Part shown: one piece after another, positions 56,550-63,596 of the stretch
How positions within the stretch are numbered: the stretch's first letter is position 1
How the letters are laid out: every line of letters begins with the position of its first letter
DNA from: a virus
DNA length: 64,000 bases
Reading direction: 5' to 3' (one strand)
IMG/VR virus record: IMGVR_UViG_3300046810_000338
Span: 1 to 64,000 of that record
Made by a program: the position numbers and the translations under genes
The notes under the pieces: model-generated
What the model saw: the letters and a program-made list of their open reading frames with translations, nothing else
Told to the model about the DNA's origin: nothing
Database searches by the model: none

Positions 56550-56978
56550 ATGTCCAGTCCAGCCATTGCGATCATTAACCTAGAAGAAATGATAGCTGAC
56601 TTTAGAAACTATCTCCGAGAAGATTGCGGTCAATCAGAGATGGCAGCACAGTTTCCAGACCATTTCTTGGTCCAAGAATTAGAATACCTTGCCAGAGTGG
56701 CTGTCAACAGAAACCACCTGAATGTTCACCCGCGACTGCGACGTACTCGCCACATCTTCAAAATGTTCGACCCAACCTTTTCTAAAGACCAGATCAATGA
56801 ATGGGCGGATGAAATGTACATGCGGGTACGTGAAGAATTGCCTACCCGTATTGCTGAAGCTGGACATATTTTCCAAACCCAGGCTGTCGGCAAAACGCTG
56901 TATATCAGATTACTTGTCTCCGCCGACGCATTTGGCTACGGCATCGACCCCCACTCGATTATTGACGCGGTGATCTAA
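56550..56978 (+). CDS. Small protein preceding the DNA polymerase gene
   Basis: 142 residues; weak ribosome binding site. Helices (LEEMIADFRNYLRE, HRLVQELEYLARVA-like, QINEWADEMYMRVREEL) and a closing strand IFQTQAVGKTLYIRLLVSAD that follows the diverged-paralogue pattern of 50581-54404. Its stop overlaps the polymerase start (TAATG), so the two are coupled. Confidence 0.68.
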   Translation: MSSPAIAIINLEEMIADFRNYLREDCGQSEMAAQFPDHFLVQELEYLARVAVNRNHLNVHPRLRRTRHIFKMFDPTFSKDQINEWADEMYMRVREELPTRIAEAGHIFQTQAVGKTLYIRLLVSADAFGYGIDPHSIIDAVI

Positions 56979-59239
56979 TGGATCATTTCCTTTTACACCC
57001 GGACCAGTACGTCCGAGATCTAAACGTAGTTGCCACCTACTTTCGCGACAATGCTTTCATGTTGGGCAAACTACGGAACATGCCGTGGGAGCCTGCTGTT
57101 GAGTTTGTTCGCCGCAAGGTGGGTAAAGATGGCGAGTTCCCCATCAAGAATCCACTGGTTACCATCATCGACAAAGATGAGAATGGTGACCGGTTTGTTC
57201 GCAAGGTAGGTTACCTCAACTATCTCAAGAACATCGTGGCGAAAGATCTTATCTGCTCGCCTAGCATGACCACATACCTGCGACCAAAGACCCTGCAAAG
57301 CGAAATGGGTCTGTACATCAACGGCAACCTTGGCCTGCGTAACGAAGCCAAAGAAGAAGGTCTGGTAGCAGAGCTTTCGGCTAACGGCTACGGCGCTCAG
57401 ATTCAGGATCTGATTGGCGACAGGAGTAAAGAAGGCTGGGTTATGCCCCCACTGACCCCTGCCTTGCAAGCTCGACTAGCCGACTTGGAGATCGAGTTCA
57501 AGAAACACGATCAGGTTGCCGGCATCAAGCACAACGAACAGACCTCGCACAAGATCTTCAACAACGGGATCTCTGGCATGCAGACCATTGGGTCTACGCC
57601 GTTTGTGTTGGTATCTGCCCACTCATCGCTGACCAGTGGGTGTCGTTCTGCAACCAGTTATGGTAACGCCACTATTGAGCGCTTTGTAGCCGGCTCAAGA
57701 CATTATTGGTCGCCAGAAGTAGTGATGACCCAGATCACTACGATCGTCACTCATACCGACTATGTCGAGTTTGAAAAGGTGATGACCAAGTACAACCTGA
57801 AATACCCCAACGTGGACGAGATCTACAAACTCATCAAGTACAGCACTGACCTTTATTGGCACAGTGAAGTTGAGATGGAGTTGATCATCGAGTACGTGCA
57901 AACGCTCAATCCATTGGAGCGTGCAGCCTTTGCCTACACAGGCGACATGTACCACCTGCGTAAGTTCAACCCAGAGTTCATGACCGTGTACCTGGACGAG
58001 CTTTCCATGGCGGTTAAGGGCGATCATCCTGATCCACTGACGGCCATCAAGAAAGTTAAAGGCGACCATCGGGCCCTGGCATTGATTCTGTGTGCCGAGG
58101 TTACTGCCGGTAAGTCCATTGACGACTTGAAGAACGAAGGGAACATGGAAGCCCTGTCCATGATCGTGTTGACCTTTGAACACATCATGGCTACTTTGGA
58201 TAAATACGCTGACCTGATCAAAGTGTTCTGGACGACGCTTAACGTGCCGCCTAACATTTCCAGGACGCGTGATATCCGTAGGCGCTCTGTGGTAGGTTCT
58301 GATACTGACTCCTGCCTCTTTGGGGTGCGTGAGTGGGTCAAGTGGAAGAACGGCTACGCCAAGTTCGACCAGCCATGTCAGGCAACCTGGCACACTGTGG
58401 TGTTCATGGCCTGTCAAACCGTGACACACGCATTGGCTTGCTTGTCGGCAGGTATGGGTGTAGAAGGGGATGATGTTAAGAAGCTGGCAATGAAGAACGA
58501 GTTTGCATTCTCTGTCTTCGGTCTGACCAACATCGCCAAACACTACATTGCCTCCATGATTGCAAAAGAAGGCAGTGTGTATAAGAAAGCCAAGAAGGAG
58601 ATCAAAGGAGTTCAGTACAAAGACTCCAACAGCCCACCAGAGATCATCGATGAGTCTAACGACAATATCGTGTCTGTGATGGACCAGATCTACCAACATG
58701 GCTCGTTTGAGATCATGCCGATCATCCGCGGTATGGCTGATACCGAACGGGAAGTTACCGAGTCGATCAAGAAGGGAAATACCAAGTACCTTAAGTCGGC
58801 GTATGTGCGGCCCAAGGAAGACTACAAGAAACCGATGTCGTCTAACTACTTCCATTACGAGCTGTGGCAAAAGGCATTCGCTCACCGAGGCGCGGTGCCT
58901 TCTCTGCCATATCGAGCGGTAAAGATTTCTGTGGACCTGCCTAACAAGACAGCCATTCGCGAGTGGATTGCTAACATTGAGAATCCAACCTGTAAGGCTG
59001 CCCTGGAAGACTTCTACATCCATGGTATTGATGGGGATAAACCAAAAGCTGCAATCACCTCGTTCCTCATGCCGCTTGACATTGTGCAACGTGATGGTAT
59101 CCCGCCAGAGATCTTAGAAGCCGCTGGTATCCGCAGACAGACCTACGCAGCAGTTAGTCCATTCTACCTGTTCGCAGAGACGCTAGGATTGCCTATGGTG
59201 AATAAGAACCTGACAACCATGCTGTCGGATAGTTTGTAA
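56978..59239 (+). CDS. Family B DNA polymerase, C-terminal (motif B and C) subunit
   Basis: 753 residues. Motif B is HNEQTSHKIFNNGISG (185-200; usual KxxxNxxYG) with a long following helix (SSLTSGCRSATSYGNATIERF in segments, 216-236). Motif C is VVGSDTDSCLFG (438-449; xxDTDS), carrying the two catalytic aspartates D442 and D444. Thumb-like helices follow. No motif A (DxxSLYPS), no exonuclease motifs and no N-terminal domain are present, so this is one half of a split polymerase. As I recall, other phiKZ-relatives such as SPN3US encode the polymerase in two genes. The partner is not in this window. Confidence 0.82.
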   Translation: MDHFLLHPDQYVRDLNVVATYFRDNAFMLGKLRNMPWEPAVEFVRRKVGKDGEFPIKNPLVTIIDKDENGDRFVRKVGYLNYLKNIVAKDLICSPSMTTYLRPKTLQSEMGLYINGNLGLRNEAKEEGLVAELSANGYGAQIQDLIGDRSKEGWVMPPLTPALQARLADLEIEFKKHDQVAGIKHNEQTSHKIFNNGISGMQTIGSTPFVLVSAHSSLTSGCRSATSYGNATIERFVAGSRHYWSPEVVMTQITTIVTHTDYVEFEKVMTKYNLKYPNVDEIYKLIKYSTDLYWHSEVEMELIIEYVQTLNPLERAAFAYTGDMYHLRKFNPEFMTVYLDELSMAVKGDHPDPLTAIKKVKGDHRALALILCAEVTAGKSIDDLKNEGNMEALSMIVLTFEHIMATLDKYADLIKVFWTTLNVPPNISRTRDIRRRSVVGSDTDSCLFGVREWVKWKNGYAKFDQPCQATWHTVVFMACQTVTHALACLSAGMGVEGDDVKKLAMKNEFAFSVFGLTNIAKHYIASMIAKEGSVYKKAKKEIKGVQYKDSNSPPEIIDESNDNIVSVMDQIYQHGSFEIMPIIRGMADTEREVTESIKKGNTKYLKSAYVRPKEDYKKPMSSNYFHYELWQKAFAHRGAVPSLPYRAVKISVDLPNKTAIREWIANIENPTCKAALEDFYIHGIDGDKPKAAITSFLMPLDIVQRDGIPPEILEAAGIRRQTYAAVSPFYLFAETLGLPMVNKNLTTMLSDSL

Positions 59240-59245
59240 TCCACA

Positions 59246-59271
59246 GCCTCTCCAGAGCGATCTGGAGAGGC
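59246..59271 (+). terminator. Hairpin after the polymerase gene
   Basis: GCCTCTCCAGA (59246-59256) pairs with TCTGGAGAGGC (59261-59271) around a four-base loop. No T-run or TATG follows; the promoter motif comes 14 bases later. Confidence 0.68.
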
Positions 59272-59284
59272 CACAGACAAGTGA

Positions 59285-59312
59285 ATTATAAACCTAGATC
59301 ATTGTAATGAAT
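59285..59312 (+). promoter_or_regulatory. Putative phage early/middle promoter motif
   Basis: ATTATAAACCTAGATCATTG then TAATGAATC. AACCTAGATCAT differs from the copy at 43220 in one base. It lies about 50-75 bases before the small protein pair. Confidence 0.6.
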
Positions 59313-59361
59313 CTCTGGCTAGGTCAGTCAAAGGTTCAACTCAATCTGTGGAGAAATCGCT

Positions 59362-59637
59362 ATGAATGCATTTTACCATTGGTCTCAGATTAAAAGCTTA
59401 ACCATCGGCCAAGCCCTCACAGGTGAACGCACCCCGATGTTCAACGTGGTGCTGGAACGGGATAGAACTCCGGCCAGTAGCGCAGACGTGGCGGGTCCTA
59501 ATAAGGATCAATACCTTTACGTGTTTGAGGAGAAGTATTCGTACCTGCAAGGGGACGACTGCGATGACAAGGCGGCTTACCGCGAGGTAATGTCGGAGCA
59601 CCTCAAATACAAAATGCGACGCAAGGAGACGGCATGA
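59362..59637 (+). CDS. Small unknown protein
   Basis: 91 residues, GGAG ten bases before the ATG. Polar, with an acidic stretch (YLQGDDCDDKAAYREVM) and a basic end (KYKMRRKETA). Overlaps the next start as ATGA. No family is recognised. Confidence 0.68.
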   Translation: MNAFYHWSQIKSLTIGQALTGERTPMFNVVLERDRTPASSADVAGPNKDQYLYVFEEKYSYLQGDDCDDKAAYREVMSEHLKYKMRRKETA

Positions 59638-59810
59638 GAGAACTTCTTGTTCTTTTTTCCGCAATAGCACTGATGGGCGAATATCTCGCCAAGATCGCAG
59701 GCGTCATGATCATTGTCATTGCAATCTTTTACTTTCCATTGTCCTGGCCATTCGTGGTTGGATTTGCAGTGGGTTACCTGTACCGCAAGTGGTGTCGAAG
59801 GAAGAAGTGA
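59634..59810 (+). CDS. Small two-helix membrane protein
   Basis: 58 residues with AAGGAG six bases before the ATG. Nearly all hydrophobic: about residues 3-35 and 38-50 can span the membrane, ending in a basic tail RKWCRRKK. It is too short for common gene cut-offs but has a good start and a coupled position. A holin-like, anti-holin or superinfection role is possible; none is shown. Confidence 0.7.
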   Translation: MRELLVLFSAIALMGEYLAKIAGVMIIVIAIFYFPLSWPFVVGFAVGYLYRKWCRRKK

Positions 59811-59842
59811 ACAATTGCGATAGCGTTAACTTAACGGCATAA

Positions 59843-59873
59843 CTCTCCTCTTCCCGTAAAAGGAAGAGGAGAG
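59843..59873. terminator. Convergent hairpin with GCATAA/TTATGC arms
   Basis: CTCTCCTCTTCC pairs with GGAAGAGGAGAG; outer GCATAA and TTTATGC arms can extend the stem. It separates the plus-strand pair from the minus-strand gene, whose stop codon lies inside the TTATGC. Confidence 0.7.
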
Positions 59874-59876
59874 GCT

Positions 59877-60971
59877 TTATGCGGTGGTTCGCACAACAAG
59901 GTCTTCCAGTTTGTCCTGTACATTAGATCGTACAGCGCTGCCTAATGCTACACTCAAACCTCCATCGTTGATCATTCGAAAGATAACTCGACGAATGTCG
60001 TTGACAGGATATCGCCCGGCTCGACTGGCATCCATCCGCGTCAGTGCCCAGAGGTAACGCAGGGCATTGTAACGGGAGAGTACCAGCGCCCATGTGTTCT
60101 GTCGGGTGGGCAAACCTTCTGGCAACGTCAATACGTCAGCCAAGGTTTCAGACATAGGAACAGGCAGCATCCCTAAGAGAAACTCGAAGGTGACATCGCG
60201 TCCGAGGATTATTTTAGAAATGCTCTCAAGGATACTTTGACCGCCCTGCGTTCTGTTGACATACGACTGACTCAGGCGGTAGTAGACATCGCTGACTGGC
60301 AAGCCCTCAGCGATGGCCGTAATGCGATTCATCATGGCAATGGCGTACTGGCTGGCTTTGAGTTTGGGCAGTACGTGCATGCCTACAAAGATCTGTGGCG
60401 TACGCAGATCTGTTTCACCCGATGCCAGTTGCTCTCTGGTCCACAACGTGTACTGGAGCATCAGCAAACCAAGGTCAATCTCAATCGAGTCCAGACCCAA
60501 GCCAATCCGCGATTCAGCGATTGCCTTGCTGCCCATCGTAAGGTTGGTGGAGTCGTGACTGAGATACCGAATGGCAATGATGTCGGTGTAAGGCGTGTTG
60601 CGGGTAACGCCAAGACGTCTGGGAGATTCGCCCACCAGGTAAATCGTTGTGTTACCCTGATCGCCGATGTGCAGTCTGCCAGCATTGGCGGACGTAGTAA
60701 AGCCAAAGGTTGAGGATATCTCGCGGGTTAGAAAAGCCACGCGTCGATAGATGTCCTCCACAGTTCGATCCAGGTCGTAACCGAGCTTTTGACCCAGCTC
60801 CAAGATAAGGCTTACCATCCAGTGATCTGCTGGCACAAAAGCAATGTCACGGTTGCGCCAATCAATGTAGGTACGGATGTCCAATTCGTAGTTTGTCACG
60901 AACTGGGTAGACGAGCCTACTGGCGTTGGCTTTGCATCTACTCTTAGCTTTCCGCCAATTAGGTCGAACAT
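59877..60971 (-). CDS. Probable virion protein (late strand, 364 residues)
   Basis: Start at the ATG 60971 (MFDLIGGKLRV), with AAGGACA ten bases upstream; a longer in-frame extension to 61118 has no ribosome binding site and reaches across the region shared with the chmA promoter side. Mostly strands and helices, with leucine-rich helices (IEIDLGLLMLQYTLW) and a TFEFLLGMLPVPMSETLADVL segment. Minus-strand location and codon use match the structural genes. No family is recognised. Confidence 0.68.
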   Translation of the reverse strand: MFDLIGGKLRVDAKPTPVGSSTQFVTNYELDIRTYIDWRNRDIAFVPADHWMVSLILELGQKLGYDLDRTVEDIYRRVAFLTREISSTFGFTTSANAGRLHIGDQGNTTIYLVGESPRRLGVTRNTPYTDIIAIRYLSHDSTNLTMGSKAIAESRIGLGLDSIEIDLGLLMLQYTLWTREQLASGETDLRTPQIFVGMHVLPKLKASQYAIAMMNRITAIAEGLPVSDVYYRLSQSYVNRTQGGQSILESISKIILGRDVTFEFLLGMLPVPMSETLADVLTLPEGLPTRQNTWALVLSRYNALRYLWALTRMDASRAGRYPVNDIRRVIFRMINDGGLSVALGSAVRSNVQDKLEDLVVRTTA

Positions 60972-61126
60972 TTTGAATGTCCTTGAGGTGGTAAAATGAG
61001 GGTCAAAAGATAGCGGTGATGTTTTCTTCCACTGCCATGTGGATATGGTATAGCAGAAAATGCGACGGCGTCGAGAGACGCAATGGACTATAACGTCGGT
61101 TCGAAAAATTGATGACAAATAAGATC

Positions 61127-61156
61127 TTTTCAGACCTGAATCATAAAGGGAATCAT
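61127..61156 (+). promoter_or_regulatory. Putative early promoter motif of chmA
   Basis: TTTTCAGACCTGAATCATA then AAGGGAATCATGG. A strong copy, 55-85 bases before the ribosome binding site AAGGAG of the chmA candidate. Expression of the shell protein from an early promoter fits the known biology of nucleus-forming phages. Confidence 0.7.
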
Positions 61157-61210
61157 GGTTGGGATCTTGATTTATTTGGCCAAATGTAACATCCCCTAAG
61201 GAGACGGCAC

Positions 61211-63262
61211 ATGCCCGTTAAGAAAACTGGCGATGGTGGAAACATCATGGCGGCGGCTTTGTTAGCTGCCGGTGTGAAGCCTTCCACCGAACCAACCCCG
61301 GCACCTGCCGCAGCGTCTTCCGCTGCTCCAGTTCAGCCGGCAGCAGAATCAGTGGCGCCCACCCCGGCACCAGTGAAACCAGAACCTGTGCAACCAGCGA
61401 CGCAGCAACGCGCTAACCCTGCACCCGTTCAACCAACCCCCGTACAAAAGGATACAGTGCAAATGTCTCAGAACACTCAGGACTTCTCCAACTCCCGTCG
61501 CGACCAGGCCCCTAACGGTCAGTTCACGCTGGAATCTCTCGGTGCTCGCCGCGTCCGTCCAATCGGTCGTTCGGCAGGCTCCGTGCGCGCCAAAGCCCTC
61601 GAAGAGGTGCTGATCAAAGAAATGTCCCGTTCCCTGCAACAGGACACCGTTTCCAAATTCGCTATCCAGACTCTGGACGCCAACTCGCTCGGCCTGCCAG
61701 TGCCTGCCGTTCTGATCATCCAGACCGTTGTTACCCAGGGCATCGACAACCTGTCGGTCTTCTCGATCCTGCTCGACGGCGACGATGTTCGTCTGCCTAA
61801 CCGCATCGACAAGGTCGAAGGCCGCTCCATCGAAACCCCAACCGTCGTCGGCGACATCTACAACAGTCAGGAATACCTGACTCGCATGACCGAACTGGTA
61901 ACCATGGCTCGCCCTGGCCGTCAGCTGAAAATCATCGACGCCGGTTGCATCGTGCTGCCGAAAGACTTCAACCTGGAACAGAGCGATATCCACGGCCTGC
62001 TGCACAAGTCCACGCTGGCCGCCTGGAACGCCATGAACCAGAACGTAGTCCTGGACGATACCCCTGCTTACACCCTGGTCGGCCGTAACAGCAACCAGGA
62101 ACAACTGATCGGTCGCATCAACACCACCGGCGAGAACTACCTCGACGAAGTGGGCATGCCAATCCGTTCCGACTTCGTCCTGGAAATGGACTCGTCCCGC
62201 CATCAAGCGGGCCGTGAATTCCTGACCAGTTCGAGCAACATCGTCAAGGTTGCTGGTTACGTTGAACCGGTTTACACCCAACCGGTCCAAGACCCGAATG
62301 CGCCGAACAACCAGCCGTTCCTGGCTCAGATCGTTCTGACTCGTCTGGCTACTGGCTACGACGCCGCCGACACCGAAATGAACATCCTCAGTCTGGTGAC
62401 TGCGGCGATGATCCAGGTGCAAAACGGCTGGGCGGACATGTTCCGTCCACGCTACAACAAGAAAGATGGCGATGTTGATTACCGCGACATCGGTGCTCTG
62501 GGTTACTGCACCGAGAAAGCTGCCAAGATCGACAGCCGTAGCGACAGCTTCAAGAACAACTTCCCGGCCTTCATGCGCGACTACTTCCGCCTCAATCAAG
62601 GCGTGGTCTTCGCTCTGGACATTCCTGAAGTCGGTCCTGACGTACTGAACCTCGACATCTTCCGCGCTGTGGCCAGCGGCAACGCCAACGCAATCGCTGC
62701 TTTCATCCGTGCCTGCGACAACCTGACCGGTGGCATCTACAGCAAGAAAGCGTCGATCATCGGCGATTTCTCGATGATCATCGATACCGGCAACCGCATC
62801 CACAACGGCTACTACCCAACCGACACCGGCACTGCGGCGATCCGCGATATCCGCGACATCGATCTGCTGGCCGTTGCCAACCTGTACGGCAAAACCAACC
62901 CTGCGGCAATGATGCAGTGGGCTGACTCGTTCTCGCCGAACACCGCTCCTGCGGCTGTACGCATGGCGAACCGCCTGGCCATCATCGACGACGCTCTGAA
63001 CGGTCGTCAGGTTATCACTGGTTACTCGGGCCGTTACTTCATCGGTCCAAAATGGTTCGAAGTGATCACCTCGGCGTGCCGTGAAGCTGGTCTGGTGGTT
63101 AACCCTGCCAACATGGTTCACGGTCTGGGCTCCGGTCTGATCATGGGCGGCTACGACTACTCGCAGTTCACTGCCGGCCAAGCTGGTCAGTCGATCTACG
63201 GTGGCGCTACCGCTGCTGGTCCAGGCGCAGCATTCAACGGCCGTCCTGGCGGTCGTTGGTAA
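61211..63262 (+). CDS. chmA: Candidate nuclear shell protein, chimallin (ChmA)
   Basis: Chimallin forms the single-layer shell that encloses phage DNA and shields it from host nucleases. The 683-residue protein has an N-terminal Ala/Pro-rich disordered arm (about 18-88), a folded body from about 100 with LIKEMSRSLQQ, SVFSILLDGDDVRLPN and RLNQGVVFALDIP, and a glycine-rich tail from about 640 (SQFTAGQAGQ and onward). Codons are the most biased in the window. AAGGAG lies eight bases before the ATG; an internal ATG at residue 85 also has AAAGGAT and would give 599 residues, close to known ChmA lengths. Identification rests on length, arm-body-tail layout, early promoter, and position before an RNA polymerase beta'-like gene, as in phiKZ gp54-gp55. 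A major capsid protein is the alternative. Confidence 0.72.
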   Translation: MPVKKTGDGGNIMAAALLAAGVKPSTEPTPAPAAASSAAPVQPAAESVAPTPAPVKPEPVQPATQQRANPAPVQPTPVQKDTVQMSQNTQDFSNSRRDQAPNGQFTLESLGARRVRPIGRSAGSVRAKALEEVLIKEMSRSLQQDTVSKFAIQTLDANSLGLPVPAVLIIQTVVTQGIDNLSVFSILLDGDDVRLPNRIDKVEGRSIETPTVVGDIYNSQEYLTRMTELVTMARPGRQLKIIDAGCIVLPKDFNLEQSDIHGLLHKSTLAAWNAMNQNVVLDDTPAYTLVGRNSNQEQLIGRINTTGENYLDEVGMPIRSDFVLEMDSSRHQAGREFLTSSSNIVKVAGYVEPVYTQPVQDPNAPNNQPFLAQIVLTRLATGYDAADTEMNILSLVTAAMIQVQNGWADMFRPRYNKKDGDVDYRDIGALGYCTEKAAKIDSRSDSFKNNFPAFMRDYFRLNQGVVFALDIPEVGPDVLNLDIFRAVASGNANAIAAFIRACDNLTGGIYSKKASIIGDFSMIIDTGNRIHNGYYPTDTGTAAIRDIRDIDLLAVANLYGKTNPAAMMQWADSFSPNTAPAAVRMANRLAIIDDALNGRQVITGYSGRYFIGPKWFEVITSACREAGLVVNPANMVHGLGSGLIMGGYDYSQFTAGQAGQSIYGGATAAGPGAAFNGRPGGRW

Positions 63263-63274
63263 GTAATTCGGTAA

Positions 63275-63535
63275 GGCGCTTCGTTTAGACGCAGCGCCAT
63301 GCTGGATGTGAGCAAAGCCCTTTGGGGCAATAGGGTCATGGGATAGATCCCCTAATTCCCAATTGTGGAAAAGTCCTGCTCACCCCTTGTCGGATGCCCG
63401 AAACAAACTGTGTCGTTACACGGAGCTGACTCTCCATCGGGATAAACATCTGGCGGAAGATAGGGTGACACAAATGCTTCCTGACCGTAGGTTGGGAAAA
63501 GATCATGGGTAGGCTGCCCAGTGTTCACCCGGTAT
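63275..63535 (+). ncRNA. Candidate structured RNA after chmA
   Basis: No coding frame fits. Helices visible: GGCGCT/AGCGCC (63275-63280 with 63293-63298), GTGAGCA/TGCTCAC (63308-63314 with 63377-63383) enclosing GCCC-TTTG-GGGC, and GTGT/ACAC with a four-base loop (63410-63421). It is bounded by chmA and a terminator, so it could be a stable 3' RNA of the abundant chmA message or a separate transcript. Confidence 0.4.
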
Positions 63536-63555
63536 AGCCCTCCTTCGGGAGGGCT
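63536..63555 (+). terminator. Hairpin with TTCG loop
   Basis: AGCCCTCC, TTCG, GGAGGGCT, then TTTACTTATGCC. It probably ends the chmA transcript. Confidence 0.75.
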
Positions 63556-63559
63556 TTAC

Positions 63560-63590
63560 TTATGCCCTCACTTACATTTTTTGTTGGAGG
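63560..63590 (+). promoter_or_regulatory. Candidate late promoter/leader of the RNA polymerase gene
   Basis: TTATGCC, nine bases, then TTACATTTTTTG-type sequence and TTGGAGG before the start codon. Full composite: hairpin, TATG, T-rich run, ribosome binding site. Confidence 0.5.
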
Positions 63591-63596
63591 ATTATC

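Noticed and set aside
56541-56552. ATTTAGACC before the gene at 56550 as a promoter copy
   Set aside because: Only the first half of the motif is present and it runs into the start codon, so the TYAT core is missing.
57695-59089. 464-residue minus-strand open frame across the DNA polymerase gene
   Set aside because: The polymerase carries clear motifs on the plus strand; the antisense frame is histidine-rich low-quality sequence typical of a shadow.
61349-63181. 610-residue open frame on the minus strand across chmA
   Set aside because: It mirrors the codon bias of chmA, has repeated V/D/Q-rich sequence with no domain, no ribosome binding site, and would run antisense through an entire strong gene.
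61211-63262. Reading the 683-residue protein as major capsid protein
   Set aside because: Its early-type promoter, plus strand and position before the RNA polymerase subunit fit chimallin better, and the late structural genes here lie on the minus strand. It remains the main alternative.
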